Shown: in pieces, positions 1 through 8,001 of the stretch
Numbering within the stretch: the stretch's first letter is position 1
Layout of the letters: each line of letters begins with the position of its first letter
Notes under the pieces: generated by a model
Told to the model about the DNA's origin: nothing
Databases searched by the model: none
Seen by the model: only the letters and a program-made list of their open reading frames with translations
Program-made: the position numbers and the translations under genes
Assembly (NCBI GenBank): GCA_964507035.1
Contig: CAZDOQ010000005.1
Location: 1 to 47,332, forward strand
Reading direction: 5' to 3'
DNA: 47,332 bases
Origin: Pseudolachnospira sp964507035
GTDB lineage: Bacteria; Bacillota; Clostridia; Lachnospirales; Lachnospiraceae

Positions 1-657
1 TCCGTAACCAACATTTCCGTACAGGAAGTGCAGAACTATTTCGGTCAGTTCGGCCCCGGCGGACGGGGGCAGATACAGCTTCAGGAGACGACAAGCTGCG
101 GCTCGGGTGTGATCATTTATGCGGACGATTCAAATCTTTATATCGTCACGAATTACCACGTTGTAGAGGACGCAACAACGCTGTCTGTTACATTTGTAGA
201 CGACGAGACCTATGAAGCGGAACTGTGCGGGTACGATGATTCCATGGATATCGCGGTGCTGAAGGTTTCCTTTGCTGATCTCTCTTCGGATACAGCCGCG
301 CAGATCACCGTGGTAGCCATCGGGGACTCGGACGAACTTGCTGTGGGTGAACAGGTTGTCGCCATCGGCAACGCGCTGGGATATGGGCAGTCTGTAACGA
401 CCGGGATCGTCAGCGCCTTGAACCGCACTATGAGTACGGACACGGGTTCTTCCGACACATATTCAGAATATATTCAGACGGATGCGGCGATCAATCCGGG
501 CAACAGCGGCGGCGCGCTGCTCAATATGAGCGGTGAATTAATTGGAATCAATACGGCAAAGGTCTCTTCTACTGAAGTCGAAGGGATGGGCTATGCGATT
601 CCCATCTCGCAGGTACTGGAATTAATCGAGTCTCTGATGAGCCAAGGCAGCATGTAG
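1..657 (+). CDS. HtrA/DegP-like trypsin-type serine protease, 5'-partial, no PDZ domain
   Basis: The frame is open from base 1, so the N-terminus (probably a membrane anchor) lies outside the window. The visible part is a chymotrypsin-fold protease domain with the catalytic triad in order: His in TNYHVVEDA, Asp in SMDIAVLKV and Ser in NPGNSGGALLN. It is expected to act at the outer face of the membrane on misfolded or surface proteins. Family members normally continue after the segment YAIPISQVLELI into a PDZ domain. Here the protein stops about 15 residues later (TAG at 655-657), so no PDZ is present. The codons after the stop stay open in the same frame into the next gene and read GVQIQGVQEAG, which could be a PDZ remnant. 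Protease identity is firm; the cause of the truncation is inference. Confidence 0.88.
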   Translation, partial: SVTNISVQEVQNYFGQFGPGGRGQIQLQETTSCGSGVIIYADDSNLYIVTNYHVVEDATTLSVTFVDDETYEAELCGYDDSMDIAVLKVSFADLSSDTAAQITVVAIGDSDELAVGEQVVAIGNALGYGQSVTTGIVSALNRTMSTDTGSSDTYSEYIQTDAAINPGNSGGALLNMSGELIGINTAKVSSTEVEGMGYAIPISQVLELIESLMSQGSM

Positions 658-708
658 CGCGGCGTTCAGATCCAGGGTGTGCAGGAAGCCGGAAGGAGAT
701 CGAGATAT

Positions 709-1785
709 ATGCAGACATCAAGGATAGCGTTGATTCCTGCATACGAGCCGACTGAATTGCTGCTGGAACTTCTTGAGGAAACAAAGAGAGCAGGCTTTCA
801 CCTGATTGTGATCAACGACGGAAGCAGTCCGGGAAAAAGCCGCCTATTTCAGAAGGCCGCGGAATATGGAACGGTATTAGAGCATCCGCAGAATCTGGGC
901 AAAGGCAGGGCGATCAAGACAGGTCTGGCGCATATCCAGGCTCATTATCCTCAAGACTCCTCCATTGTGGTGACAATGGACGCGGATGGACAACACAAAG
1001 TCTCTGATGCAGAGCGAATCTGCCGCGCCGCCCAGGAAAATCCGGAAGCGCTTGTCATGGGTAGTCGGAGATTGGAAAAGAATGTTCCGCTTCGCAGCCA
1101 GTTTGGAAATACAGTTACCCGCTTTGTTTACCATATCACGACGGGACAAAAGGTCCGGGATACGCAGACGGGACTCCGTGCCTTCCATGCACGGATGATC
1201 CCGCTGTTATTATCCATCCCCGGAGAGCGGTATGAATATGAAATGAATGTGCTGCTGACATGTTCCAGGAGTAAAATCCCGATTTTGGAAGAAGAGATCA
1301 ATACGATTTATTTCAATGGCAACGCAGCCTCCCACTTTAATACGGTGAAAGATTCCTGCCGGATCTACAAAGAAATCCTGAAATTCTCCGCTGCTTCTTT
1401 GACCAGCTTTTTCGTTGACTATGGTCTATACAGCCTTTTGACACAGGTGACTGCCGGCATGGAAAGTGTGCAAAGCCTTCTGGTTTCCAATATTGGAGCG
1501 CGGCTCGTGAGTGCAAGCGTCAATTATCTCATGAATCGGAAACTGGTTTTTCCAGGCAGAGCACATATCGTCCGATCTGCCGTTCAGTATGCGGCGTTAG
1601 CCGGTTTTATTCTGGCCGGCAATACCTTTGTGCTGCATCTCCTCGCGGATTGGCTGGGAATAAACCGATACGCAGCGAAACTGGCCACGGAACTCCTCTT
1701 CTTTTTTGTAAGCTGGATGATCCAGAGAAAGTTCATTTTCCGAAGAGAGAAGGAGGCGATGGAATGCGAAACAAAGGAACCATAA
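709..1785 (+). CDS. Bifunctional family 2 glycosyltransferase / GtrA-like membrane protein
   Basis: I start this at ATG 709, behind GGAAGGAG; an in-frame GTG at 679 is upstream but less well placed (358 residues from 709). Residues 1-220 form a polyprenyl-phosphate-mannose-synthase-like GT2 domain, with VINDGSS near residue 35, the metal/nucleotide motif DADGQH at 91-96 and DTQTGLRAF at 151-159. From about residue 228 a GtrA-like domain follows, with four hydrophobic segments ending in NRKLVF- and QRKFIF-type motifs. Such fusions are thought to load a sugar onto a lipid carrier and help flip it across the membrane for surface glycan decoration. The next gene overlaps its end by 22 bp, which indicates one operon. 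The acceptor and sugar are unknown. Confidence 0.88.
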   Translation: MQTSRIALIPAYEPTELLLELLEETKRAGFHLIVINDGSSPGKSRLFQKAAEYGTVLEHPQNLGKGRAIKTGLAHIQAHYPQDSSIVVTMDADGQHKVSDAERICRAAQENPEALVMGSRRLEKNVPLRSQFGNTVTRFVYHITTGQKVRDTQTGLRAFHARMIPLLLSIPGERYEYEMNVLLTCSRSKIPILEEEINTIYFNGNAASHFNTVKDSCRIYKEILKFSAASLTSFFVDYGLYSLLTQVTAGMESVQSLLVSNIGARLVSASVNYLMNRKLVFPGRAHIVRSAVQYAALAGFILAGNTFVLHLLADWLGINRYAAKLATELLFFFVSWMIQRKFIFRREKEAMECETKEP

Positions 1786-2726
1786 GAGAGCAGGCGACGA
1801 ACAGGATGTTTTTCCGACGCCACTGGTGGGCTGTTCTGTACAGCCTTTTGCTGGCTGCGTTTACCCTATACCTCCTGCTGGACACCTTTGTTATTTCACG
1901 GGTGTATACGATCGTGCCGGACGCGGATTCTGAGAAAACCGAATCTGTGCAGGAACAGCAGGAGCAGGAGGAGCAGGAGTCCGGCGCTGAGGTAATCCTG
2001 ACGGAAGATACCTACCGCGATGAAAACATTGCGATCACCATTACAGAATATAGAGAATATGATACTTCGATTTATGTGGCGGATATTGTTCTCTCTTCTC
2101 CGGAATACCTTCAGACCGCATTTGCGCAAAACGCTTATGGACGCAATGTAACCGCAAAAACGTCTGAAATTGCGGAAAGCGTAGAAGCGATCCTGGCAAT
2201 CAACGGCGATTATTACGGAGCGCAGGAAGAAGGATATGTACTGCGCGGCGGCGTACTTTATCGGAGCAGTGCCGCTGCCGGTCAGACGGATTTAGTCATT
2301 TATGACGATGGAAGCTTTGAGATCATCAGCGAAGAGGAGATAACGGCAGAGGAACTTCTCGCAAACGGCGCCCAACAGATTTTATCCTTTGGCCCCGCGC
2401 TGATAACAGAAGGAACGGTTGCTGTTTCAGAGGGCGACGAGGTAGGAAAAGCAAAATCCAGCAATCCGAGGACGGCGATCGGAGTCATCGATGATCTGCA
2501 CTATGTATTTGTGGTGTCCGACGGCAGAACCGATGAAAGCGAAGGACTTTCGTTATCCCAGCTGGCGGAGTTCATGGCAGATCTTGGCGTCACGACTGCT
2601 TATAATCTGGACGGCGGCGGATCTTCTACGATGTATTTTAACGGGGAAGTCGTCAACAATCCAACATCCAGCGGAAGAACAATCAAGGAAAGGAGCGTGA
2701 GCGACATTGTCTATATCGGATATTAA
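1764..2726 (+). CDS. Membrane-anchored phosphodiester glycosidase (NAGPA domain)
   Basis: The start at ATG 1764 is set by AGGAGG at 1751-1756; longer readings run into the preceding gene. This gives 320 residues. An arginine-rich N-terminus and one transmembrane segment (about 22-45) are followed by an acidic Gln/Glu-rich linker and then a NAGPA (DUF2233-type) domain with AINGDYY, SSNPRTAIGV and the strongly conserved NLDGGGSSTM. Family members cleave sugar-1-phosphodiester bonds, as in the mammalian GlcNAc-1-phosphodiester uncovering enzyme. Outside the cell this one could trim phosphodiester-linked sugars from envelope polymers. The neighbouring GT2-GtrA gene fits a glycan role. The substrate is not predictable. 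Confidence 0.88.
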   Translation: MRNKGTIREQATNRMFFRRHWWAVLYSLLLAAFTLYLLLDTFVISRVYTIVPDADSEKTESVQEQQEQEEQESGAEVILTEDTYRDENIAITITEYREYDTSIYVADIVLSSPEYLQTAFAQNAYGRNVTAKTSEIAESVEAILAINGDYYGAQEEGYVLRGGVLYRSSAAAGQTDLVIYDDGSFEIISEEEITAEELLANGAQQILSFGPALITEGTVAVSEGDEVGKAKSSNPRTAIGVIDDLHYVFVVSDGRTDESEGLSLSQLAEFMADLGVTTAYNLDGGGSSTMYFNGEVVNNPTSSGRTIKERSVSDIVYIGY

Positions 2727-3108
2727 CAATCCGCGCAAAAGCATGGCAAAGACGGGCCTTGTTTATTTATTCGTTTCGCTCTTTTGCGCATTGTTTGGCG
2801 CTGTATACGAGGTCTACAGCCATGAAGTGTACTCCTACTATATGATTTATGCCTTTATGATCCCCCTGGCAGGAGGGGCGCTGCCTTTCTTTTCGCTTGC
2901 ATATTCCTCCCGCCCGGCGCCCGGCAGAGGTTCCTTGCATCTATATCATTCCGGAATCGCGGCCCTAACCGTTGGCAGCATTATGCAAGGCGTCTTAGAG
3001 ATTTACGGAACAACAAACCGGCTGGTTTTTGCCTATTGGATCGTGGGCGTGTTCCTCTTGGGGATGGGACTCGTTCTTTATGTTATAAAGCGGACAGGAA
3101 AGTCATGA
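2707..3108 (+). CDS. Small four-helix membrane protein, function unknown
   Basis: 133 residues with four clear hydrophobic helices (about 16-33, 43-65, 82-100, 107-127) and no motif I recognise. The best start is TTG 2707, overlapping the end of the glycosidase gene by 20 bp and preceded by AAGGAAAGGAG. The alternative ATG at 2743 lacks a convincing ribosome-binding site. Overlap and orientation place it in the same transcription unit as the glycosyltransferase and glycosidase. It may be an accessory membrane component, but nothing in the sequence says what it does. Confidence 0.65.
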   Translation: MSISDINNPRKSMAKTGLVYLFVSLFCALFGAVYEVYSHEVYSYYMIYAFMIPLAGGALPFFSLAYSSRPAPGRGSLHLYHSGIAALTVGSIMQGVLEIYGTTNRLVFAYWIVGVFLLGMGLVLYVIKRTGKS

Positions 3109-3139
3109 CATACTCAACAACCGAAAGAAAAAACAATTT

Positions 3140-3168
3140 TTGCCAGTTGTTCGTTTCTGTGGTATAAT
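3140..3168 (+). promoter_or_regulatory. Promoter of the two-component regulator gene
   Basis: TTGCCA (3140-3145), a 17-bp spacer and a perfect TATAAT (3163-3168), extended by TGG just upstream (TGn). The start codon follows 27 bases after the -10. It breaks the apparent operon after the small membrane protein. Confidence 0.8.
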
Positions 3169-3195
3169 ATAAAATATTAAGTAGCAGGTGTTGAA

Positions 3196-3873
3196 ATGAG
3201 ACTCTTACTGGTAGAAGATGAAAAAAGGATGGCGCAGGCGCTGTGCGAACTCCTGCGGCAGGAAAAATACGATGTGGATCATTTTTCTGACGGGCTGGAC
3301 GGGATGTATGCTTTAGAAACCGGCACATACGATCTGGCGGTGCTGGACGTGATGCTTCCCAATAAAAATGGGTTTGAAATTGCTGCATCCGCAAGAAAAA
3401 AAGGCGTCAAAACACCGATCCTCATGCTGACCGCCAAAAGCGAACTGGATGACAAGGTCACCGGCCTGGACTGCGGGGCCGATGATTACCTTACAAAGCC
3501 CTTTATGACGAGAGAACTGCTTGCCAGGCTTCGCGCCCTTGTGCGCAGGAACATTAACAGTCCGGACGGGACGCTGACGTTCGGCGACATTTCGTTGAAT
3601 AAAGAAACATCCACTCTTTCCTGCGGGGAAAACAGCGTGAGGCTCAGTGAAAAGGAGCTGCGTATCCTGGAGTACCTGATCGCAAACCAGGGGCATATCC
3701 TGACCAGGGAACAGCTTGCGACAAAAATCTGGGGGTATGACAGTGAAGCGGAATATAACAATGTCGAGGTGTACATGTCCTTTGCCCGGAAAAAGCTCCA
3801 CTTTATCCATGCGAAGACAGAGGTCAAAGCCGTCCGCGGCATAGGCTATGAATTGAGGTACGAGGATGTTTAA
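3196..3873 (+). CDS. OmpR/PhoB-family response regulator
   Basis: 225 residues, the normal length. The receiver domain (1-120) has the acidic pocket E7-D8, phospho-acceptor D51 in AVLDVMLP, T79 and K101 in LTKPF. The C-terminal winged-helix domain (about 128-223) has the EKELRILEYL and VRGIGYEL landmarks of the OmpR class. It should be phosphorylated by the kinase encoded next, whose start overlaps its end by 8 bp. OmpR-class proteins bind direct repeats about 11 bp apart, and such a repeat lies at 5112-5129, just after the kinase gene, making it the likeliest target. The signal sensed is unknown. Confidence 0.95.
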   Translation: MRLLLVEDEKRMAQALCELLRQEKYDVDHFSDGLDGMYALETGTYDLAVLDVMLPNKNGFEIAASARKKGVKTPILMLTAKSELDDKVTGLDCGADDYLTKPFMTRELLARLRALVRRNINSPDGTLTFGDISLNKETSTLSCGENSVRLSEKELRILEYLIANQGHILTREQLATKIWGYDSEAEYNNVEVYMSFARKKLHFIHAKTEVKAVRGIGYELRYEDV

Positions 3874-5104
3874 GAAATCCAGATGGAGGATCGTGCTTTC
3901 CATTCTTCTCTCACTTATCGTGCTGTTGGCCGGAACCTTCTGTGTGATCTATTTTGCCAGTTATACCGATATGACAAATGAAAACAAACATCTGCTGGAG
4001 CAGTATGTGGAGGAATATTCCCTTTCAGAGGAAGGCGGCGCCGGGGAACTAAACCGCGGGCCAATGGACGGCGGGCTGGCCCAGCCGCCAAGGATAGAAC
4101 TGTCCACCTTTTATTCCGTCGCCATATCGAAAAGCGGGCAGATACTGAAGGTGGATACTGCCGATATGGCAAGCCTTGACGAAACGGCTTTAACAGAGCT
4201 TGCCGTGGAAATCCTCAATGGCGAAAAAAGCGACGGGATCGAGCAAAATCTTCTGTACCGTGTGGCGGATAAGGGCGGTTACCGGCTGGTCGCCTTCATG
4301 GACAATACCGTGCTGATGGAAAATGCCGGGATGCTGCTCAAATACACGCTCATTTTCGGGGCTGCCGCATTTGCCGTGATCTTTTTCATAGCGATCTTTC
4401 TCGCCAACCGGATTGTTGCGCCTTTGGAGGAAAGCTATAAACGGCAGAAACAGTTTATTTCCGATGCGGGCCATGAGCTAAAGACGCCGGTGGCGGTCGT
4501 AAACGCCAACGCCGAACTTCTTTCCCGTGAGATCGGAGAGAACCGCTGGCTATCCAATATCCAGTATGAAAATGAAAGGATGTCGGCGCTGATCTCCCAG
4601 CTTTTAGATCTAGCAAGGACAGAAAACGTTACGCCCCCAATGGAGATTGTGGACTTGAGCCGTCTGGTTTATGGGGAGATCCTTCCCTTTGAGGCAATCG
4701 CTTATGAAAACGGCCTGCGTCTGGAGCAGGCTGTCGGCGAAGATGTGCAGGTGTACGGAAACAGCATCCAGCTAAAGCAGCTGATTTCCATTCTGCTGGA
4801 CAATGCAATCCGGCACAGTTCCAATGGGAACGAGATCGCGCTTCAGCTGAAAAAAGAAAAAACGCAGGTGCATCTGTCTGTCGTCAACGATGGAGAGGAG
4901 ATCCCCGCCGAACAGAGAAAGTACCTGTTTGAAAGATTCTATCGTGTTGACGCCGCCAGAACCGATGAAAAACAGCATTACGGTCTGGGGCTGGCCATCG
5001 CAAAGGCAATCGTCACAACCCATAAAGGGACGATCCAGGTACAATGCGCCGATGGGAAAGTAACCTTTCTCGTTACGCTGCCCGCCGCCAGGCACAAATC
5101 ATAA
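3866..5104 (+). CDS. Sensor histidine kinase
   Basis: 412 residues. Transmembrane helices at about 8-31 and 158-181 bracket an extracytoplasmic sensor region of about 125 residues. A short HAMP-like stretch leads to the H-box DAGHELKTP (H203). The ATPase domain has the N-box (LLDNAIRHS), an F-box (FERFYRVD) and the G-box YGLGLAIAKAIV. The first glycine box reads NDGEEI rather than DxGxG, a variant seen in active kinases. It is translationally coupled to the response regulator by an 8-bp overlap and should phosphorylate it. The sensor domain has no motif I recognise; the surrounding envelope genes suggest a cell-surface cue. Confidence 0.93.
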   Translation: MFKKSRWRIVLSILLSLIVLLAGTFCVIYFASYTDMTNENKHLLEQYVEEYSLSEEGGAGELNRGPMDGGLAQPPRIELSTFYSVAISKSGQILKVDTADMASLDETALTELAVEILNGEKSDGIEQNLLYRVADKGGYRLVAFMDNTVLMENAGMLLKYTLIFGAAAFAVIFFIAIFLANRIVAPLEESYKRQKQFISDAGHELKTPVAVVNANAELLSREIGENRWLSNIQYENERMSALISQLLDLARTENVTPPMEIVDLSRLVYGEILPFEAIAYENGLRLEQAVGEDVQVYGNSIQLKQLISILLDNAIRHSSNGNEIALQLKKEKTQVHLSVVNDGEEIPAEQRKYLFERFYRVDAARTDEKQHYGLGLAIAKAIVTTHKGTIQVQCADGKVTFLVTLPAARHKS

Positions 5105-5111
5105 AATGCGT

Positions 5112-5144
5112 TTCAATGAAACTTCAATCTTCCTCCTGTACAAT
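5112..5144 (+). promoter_or_regulatory. Direct-repeat operator and promoter upstream of the DUF4956 gene
   Basis: Heptamers TTCAATG (5112-5118) and TTCAATC (5123-5129) are 11 bp apart, and a 9-bp gap leads to the -10 hexamer TACAAT (5139-5144). There is no good -35 hexamer, as expected of an activator-dependent promoter. The 11-bp direct-repeat layout is typical of OmpR-class sites, and the cognate regulator would be the one encoded at 3196-3873. Binding is inferred. Confidence 0.55.
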
Positions 5145-5174
5145 GAGTTCATCAAAAGTACAGGAGATGTTTTT

Positions 5175-5201
5175 ATGGCTTTTCAGGCCATTGGACGATG
5201 A
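5175..5201 (+). other. Eight-codon ORF with a good ribosome-binding site; possible gene relic or leader peptide
   Basis: ATG 5175 begins MAFQAIGR-stop, with AGGAG at 5162-5166 placed 8 nt upstream. It sits 34 bp before the DUF4956 start on the same transcript. Its N-terminus recalls VTC-type polyphosphate polymerases (pattern MxFQxxFxRYE, from memory). A VTC gene often precedes DUF4956 in such loci and is absent here. It could be the scar of a deleted VTC gene or a true leader peptide. Confidence 0.3.
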
Positions 5202-5234
5202 TATTTCCACAGGTGCAAAAGGAGGAGGCGGTTT

Positions 5235-5930
5235 ATGCTTGATACGATTTTTAGAGGTTTGTTTGACTCGGATCTTACTACTGTGATCAGTGTGGGGGAT
5301 TTCCTGTTATGTCTGGGCTGTGCGCTGGTGCTCGGCCTCGTGATGGCTTTTGTATATATGTACCGTGCGCGCTATACCAGGAGTTTTGTCATAACGCTGG
5401 CGCTGCTTCCTGCGGCGGTCTGTATCGTGATTATGATGGTAAACGGAAATGTAGGAACCGGTGTGGCGGTGGCGGGCGCTTTCAGCCTGGTACGTTTCCG
5501 TTCCGTTCCTGGTACCGCCAAGGAAATCTGCACACTTTTCCTCGCCATGGGGGCCGGGCTGATCGCCGGCATGGGTTATATTGGCTTTGCGGTGCTCTTT
5601 ACAGTGATCCTGTGTGCTGTATTTCTTCTCTATAACCGGCTGGATTTCGGAGAGAAGAAAAACAATGCGGCATATAAAACGCTGGCAATCACCATTCCGG
5701 AAGACCTGGATTATACCGGTGTATTCGAAGATATATTCAAGGCGTATACGGTTTCCCATGACCTTGTATATGTCAAAACCACCAATATGGGCAGCATGTT
5801 CCGCCTCACGTATCATGTAACGCTTCGCGACATTGCGAAAGAGAAGGAAATGATCGATGAGCTCCGGTGCAGAAACGGGAACCTGGAAATTGCGGTCTCC
5901 AGACAGGAGAGCGCTGTGGCCGAACTGTGA
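5235..5930 (+). CDS. DUF4956 family membrane protein
   Basis: 231 residues. Roughly five hydrophobic segments lie in the first 145 residues. They include the conserved core GTGVAVAGAFSLVRFRS followed by GTAKEI, the landmark I associate with DUF4956. A soluble C-terminal domain of about 85 residues follows. ATG 5235 is preceded by AGGAGG. DUF4956 proteins commonly sit beside VTC-domain polyphosphate polymerases, CotH-like kinases and DUF4353 lipoproteins. Here the lipoprotein is present and the VTC gene is not. The role is unknown; a part in polyphosphate- or surface-linked signalling is guesswork from context. Probably the first gene of the operon driven from 5112-5144. Confidence 0.85.
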   Translation: MLDTIFRGLFDSDLTTVISVGDFLLCLGCALVLGLVMAFVYMYRARYTRSFVITLALLPAAVCIVIMMVNGNVGTGVAVAGAFSLVRFRSVPGTAKEICTLFLAMGAGLIAGMGYIGFAVLFTVILCAVFLLYNRLDFGEKKNNAAYKTLAITIPEDLDYTGVFEDIFKAYTVSHDLVYVKTTNMGSMFRLTYHVTLRDIAKEKEMIDELRCRNGNLEIAVSRQESAVAEL

Positions 5931-5946
5931 AAGGAGGAACCGCCAC

Positions 5947-7755
5947 ATGAAAAAGCTATTGTCCATGATGCTGAGCGCCCTGCTCTTATCTGCTGCGTTA
6001 TGCGGCTGTGCCTCTGACGGCGGATCGTCTGGAAGCAGTGAAGAAGCAGGCACAGATATAACCGTGGAAGAGACAGCCGAAGGAACAACCGAAGGAACCG
6101 CAAATACCATCCTGACAGACGCCGATATGTTTACGGACAGGGACTGCGAAACGGATTACGATGAAAGCGCCAGCGTCCAGATTCAGCTGAACGGCGACTC
6201 TGCCACAGCCAGTTCCAACAGCGTCCAAATCACCGGTTCTACCGTTATGATCACGGAAGAAGCAACCTATATTTTATCCGGCACGCTGACGGACGGGATG
6301 ATCGTGATAGACGCCTCCGATACCGCGAAGATCCAGCTGGTGCTAAACGGCGTAGATATCAACAGCGAAACGTCCGCCGCCTTGTATATCCTGGAGGCGG
6401 ATAAAGTCTTTATCACGCTGGCTGAGGGGAGCGAGAATTCCCTGTCCAACGGAGGAACCTTCACCGCAATCGATGAGAACAATATTGACGGCGCGCTTTT
6501 TTCCAAACAGGATCTGACGCTGAATGGTTCCGGTACGCTCACGGTCACCTCGCCGGCCGGTCACGGGATTGTCTGCAAGGATGACCTTGTGATCACGGGC
6601 GGGACATATGTGATTTCCTCTGCTTCTCACGGCCTGGACGCCAACGACAGCATCCGCATTACAGGCGAAACCTCGATCACGGTTGACGCGGGGAAAGACG
6701 GCTTGCATGCGGAAAATAACGACGATGACTCTCTGGGGTTTGTGTATATTTCCAACGGGATAATCAATATTGAAGCGGAAGGCGACGGGATCAGCGCCGG
6801 CGCATATATGCAGATTGTGGACGGCACTTTCCAGATTTTAGCCGGCGGCGGATATGAGAACGGATCCAGTGAGTCCTCAGATTCCTGGGGCGGTTTCCGT
6901 GGCGGTTCCGGCCGGCAGTCTATGGGGCAGACTTCCTCCGAGACGGAGTCTGAGGAAAGCAGTACCAGCATGAAGGGAATCAAAGCATCAGGGACGATGC
7001 TGATAGAAGGAGGAACCTTTACCATCGACTCTGCCGATGATGCCGTCCATTCCAACACATCGATTACTGTCAATGGAGGGACATTTGAGATCGCGACAGG
7101 CGATGACGCATTCCATGCGGATGAATCCCTGACAGTTGTGGATGGTATCATCAACATTTCTACGAGCTATGAGGGATTGGAGGCCCTGTATGTTGACATA
7201 CAGGGAGGCGAGATCACGCTTGTGGCGACAGACGATGGTCTGAACGCGGCGGGCGGGACAGACTCCAGCGGAACGACCGGCGGACGGGATGGGATGTTTG
7301 GCGGCGGTAATTGGGGCAGCGCATCTTCCAACGGCAGTATTGTAATCTCAGGAGGTACCCTGTATATCAATGCGTCCGGCGACGGCCTGGACGCCAACGG
7401 CACCATTGAAATTTCCGGCGGGTATATTACCGTCGTCGGGCCGACGCAAGGCGATACTGCGACGCTGGACTATGATGTCAGCGCCGTTATTACAGGCGGA
7501 ACCTTCATCGGAACCGGAGCCTCCGGCATGGCGCAAACCTTCAGCGATTCGGAGCAGGGCGTGATCTCTGTCCGTGTAAGCGAACAGTCCGCAGGTACGA
7601 CGGTTACAATCTCGGATTCGGAAGGGAACGTCCTGGTTACCTTCACACCGGAGTTGTCCTTTAACGTTGTGATTGTCAGCAGCCCGGAGATCGTATCCGG
7701 CGAAACCTATACTATCACGGCAGGGACGGTTTCCGGAGAATCAGAAGCGAAATAA
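5947..7755 (+). CDS. Cthe_2159-like (DUF4353) carbohydrate-binding beta-helix lipoprotein
   Basis: 602 residues from ATG 5947 (AAAGGAGGAACC upstream). An N-terminal lipoprotein signal ends at a lipobox-like LCGC, so Cys21 is the probable lipidation site. A Ser/Glu/Thr-rich linker follows. The body repeats short beta-strand units of the kind GGTFTI, GDDAxHAD and ASGDGLDANG, as expected of a right-handed parallel beta-helix rich in acidic calcium-site motifs. Gly/Ser-rich low-complexity insertions lie near residues 300-345 and 435-460. Cthe_2159 of Clostridium thermocellum binds cellulose and acidic polysaccharides. This protein is therefore probably a surface-anchored glycan binder, co-transcribed with DUF4956. 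Confidence 0.87.
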   Translation: MKKLLSMMLSALLLSAALCGCASDGGSSGSSEEAGTDITVEETAEGTTEGTANTILTDADMFTDRDCETDYDESASVQIQLNGDSATASSNSVQITGSTVMITEEATYILSGTLTDGMIVIDASDTAKIQLVLNGVDINSETSAALYILEADKVFITLAEGSENSLSNGGTFTAIDENNIDGALFSKQDLTLNGSGTLTVTSPAGHGIVCKDDLVITGGTYVISSASHGLDANDSIRITGETSITVDAGKDGLHAENNDDDSLGFVYISNGIINIEAEGDGISAGAYMQIVDGTFQILAGGGYENGSSESSDSWGGFRGGSGRQSMGQTSSETESEESSTSMKGIKASGTMLIEGGTFTIDSADDAVHSNTSITVNGGTFEIATGDDAFHADESLTVVDGIINISTSYEGLEALYVDIQGGEITLVATDDGLNAAGGTDSSGTTGGRDGMFGGGNWGSASSNGSIVISGGTLYINASGDGLDANGTIEISGGYITVVGPTQGDTATLDYDVSAVITGGTFIGTGASGMAQTFSDSEQGVISVRVSEQSAGTTVTISDSEGNVLVTFTPELSFNVVIVSSPEIVSGETYTITAGTVSGESEAK

Positions 7756-8001
7756 GGTCAGGGCGAACATGTGGCCGGTGCGGTGACCGTTGCCAAACAG
7801 GCGGCAGATGCAGACGATAATGGGGACATTTCTTTCACTCTGGCGGATGCCGCAGCCCACCGGACCGCAGGGGCCAGCAGGGCCATCCCCGAGGACGCCC
7901 GGCATTGGGACGCGTATCTGCTTGAAATCTTCAAGGAGGCTTTTTAATACCGCCGTAGAGGAAGGAGAAACAATTACGGGATTACGGCTTTTCCCAGACG
8001 G
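7756..8001. other. Gene-free junction between the surface locus and the housekeeping block
   Basis: No gene is supported on either strand. Directly after the lipoprotein stop, the same frame stays open for 63 codons to TAA 7945-7947, but it has no start codon with a ribosome-binding site and resembles nothing I know. TTACGGCTTTTCC (7980-7992) is a near copy of TTACGGGTTTTCC (8002-8014), the tail of the next gene. No clear terminator. GC content and codon choice change visibly across this stretch. Confidence 0.5.
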
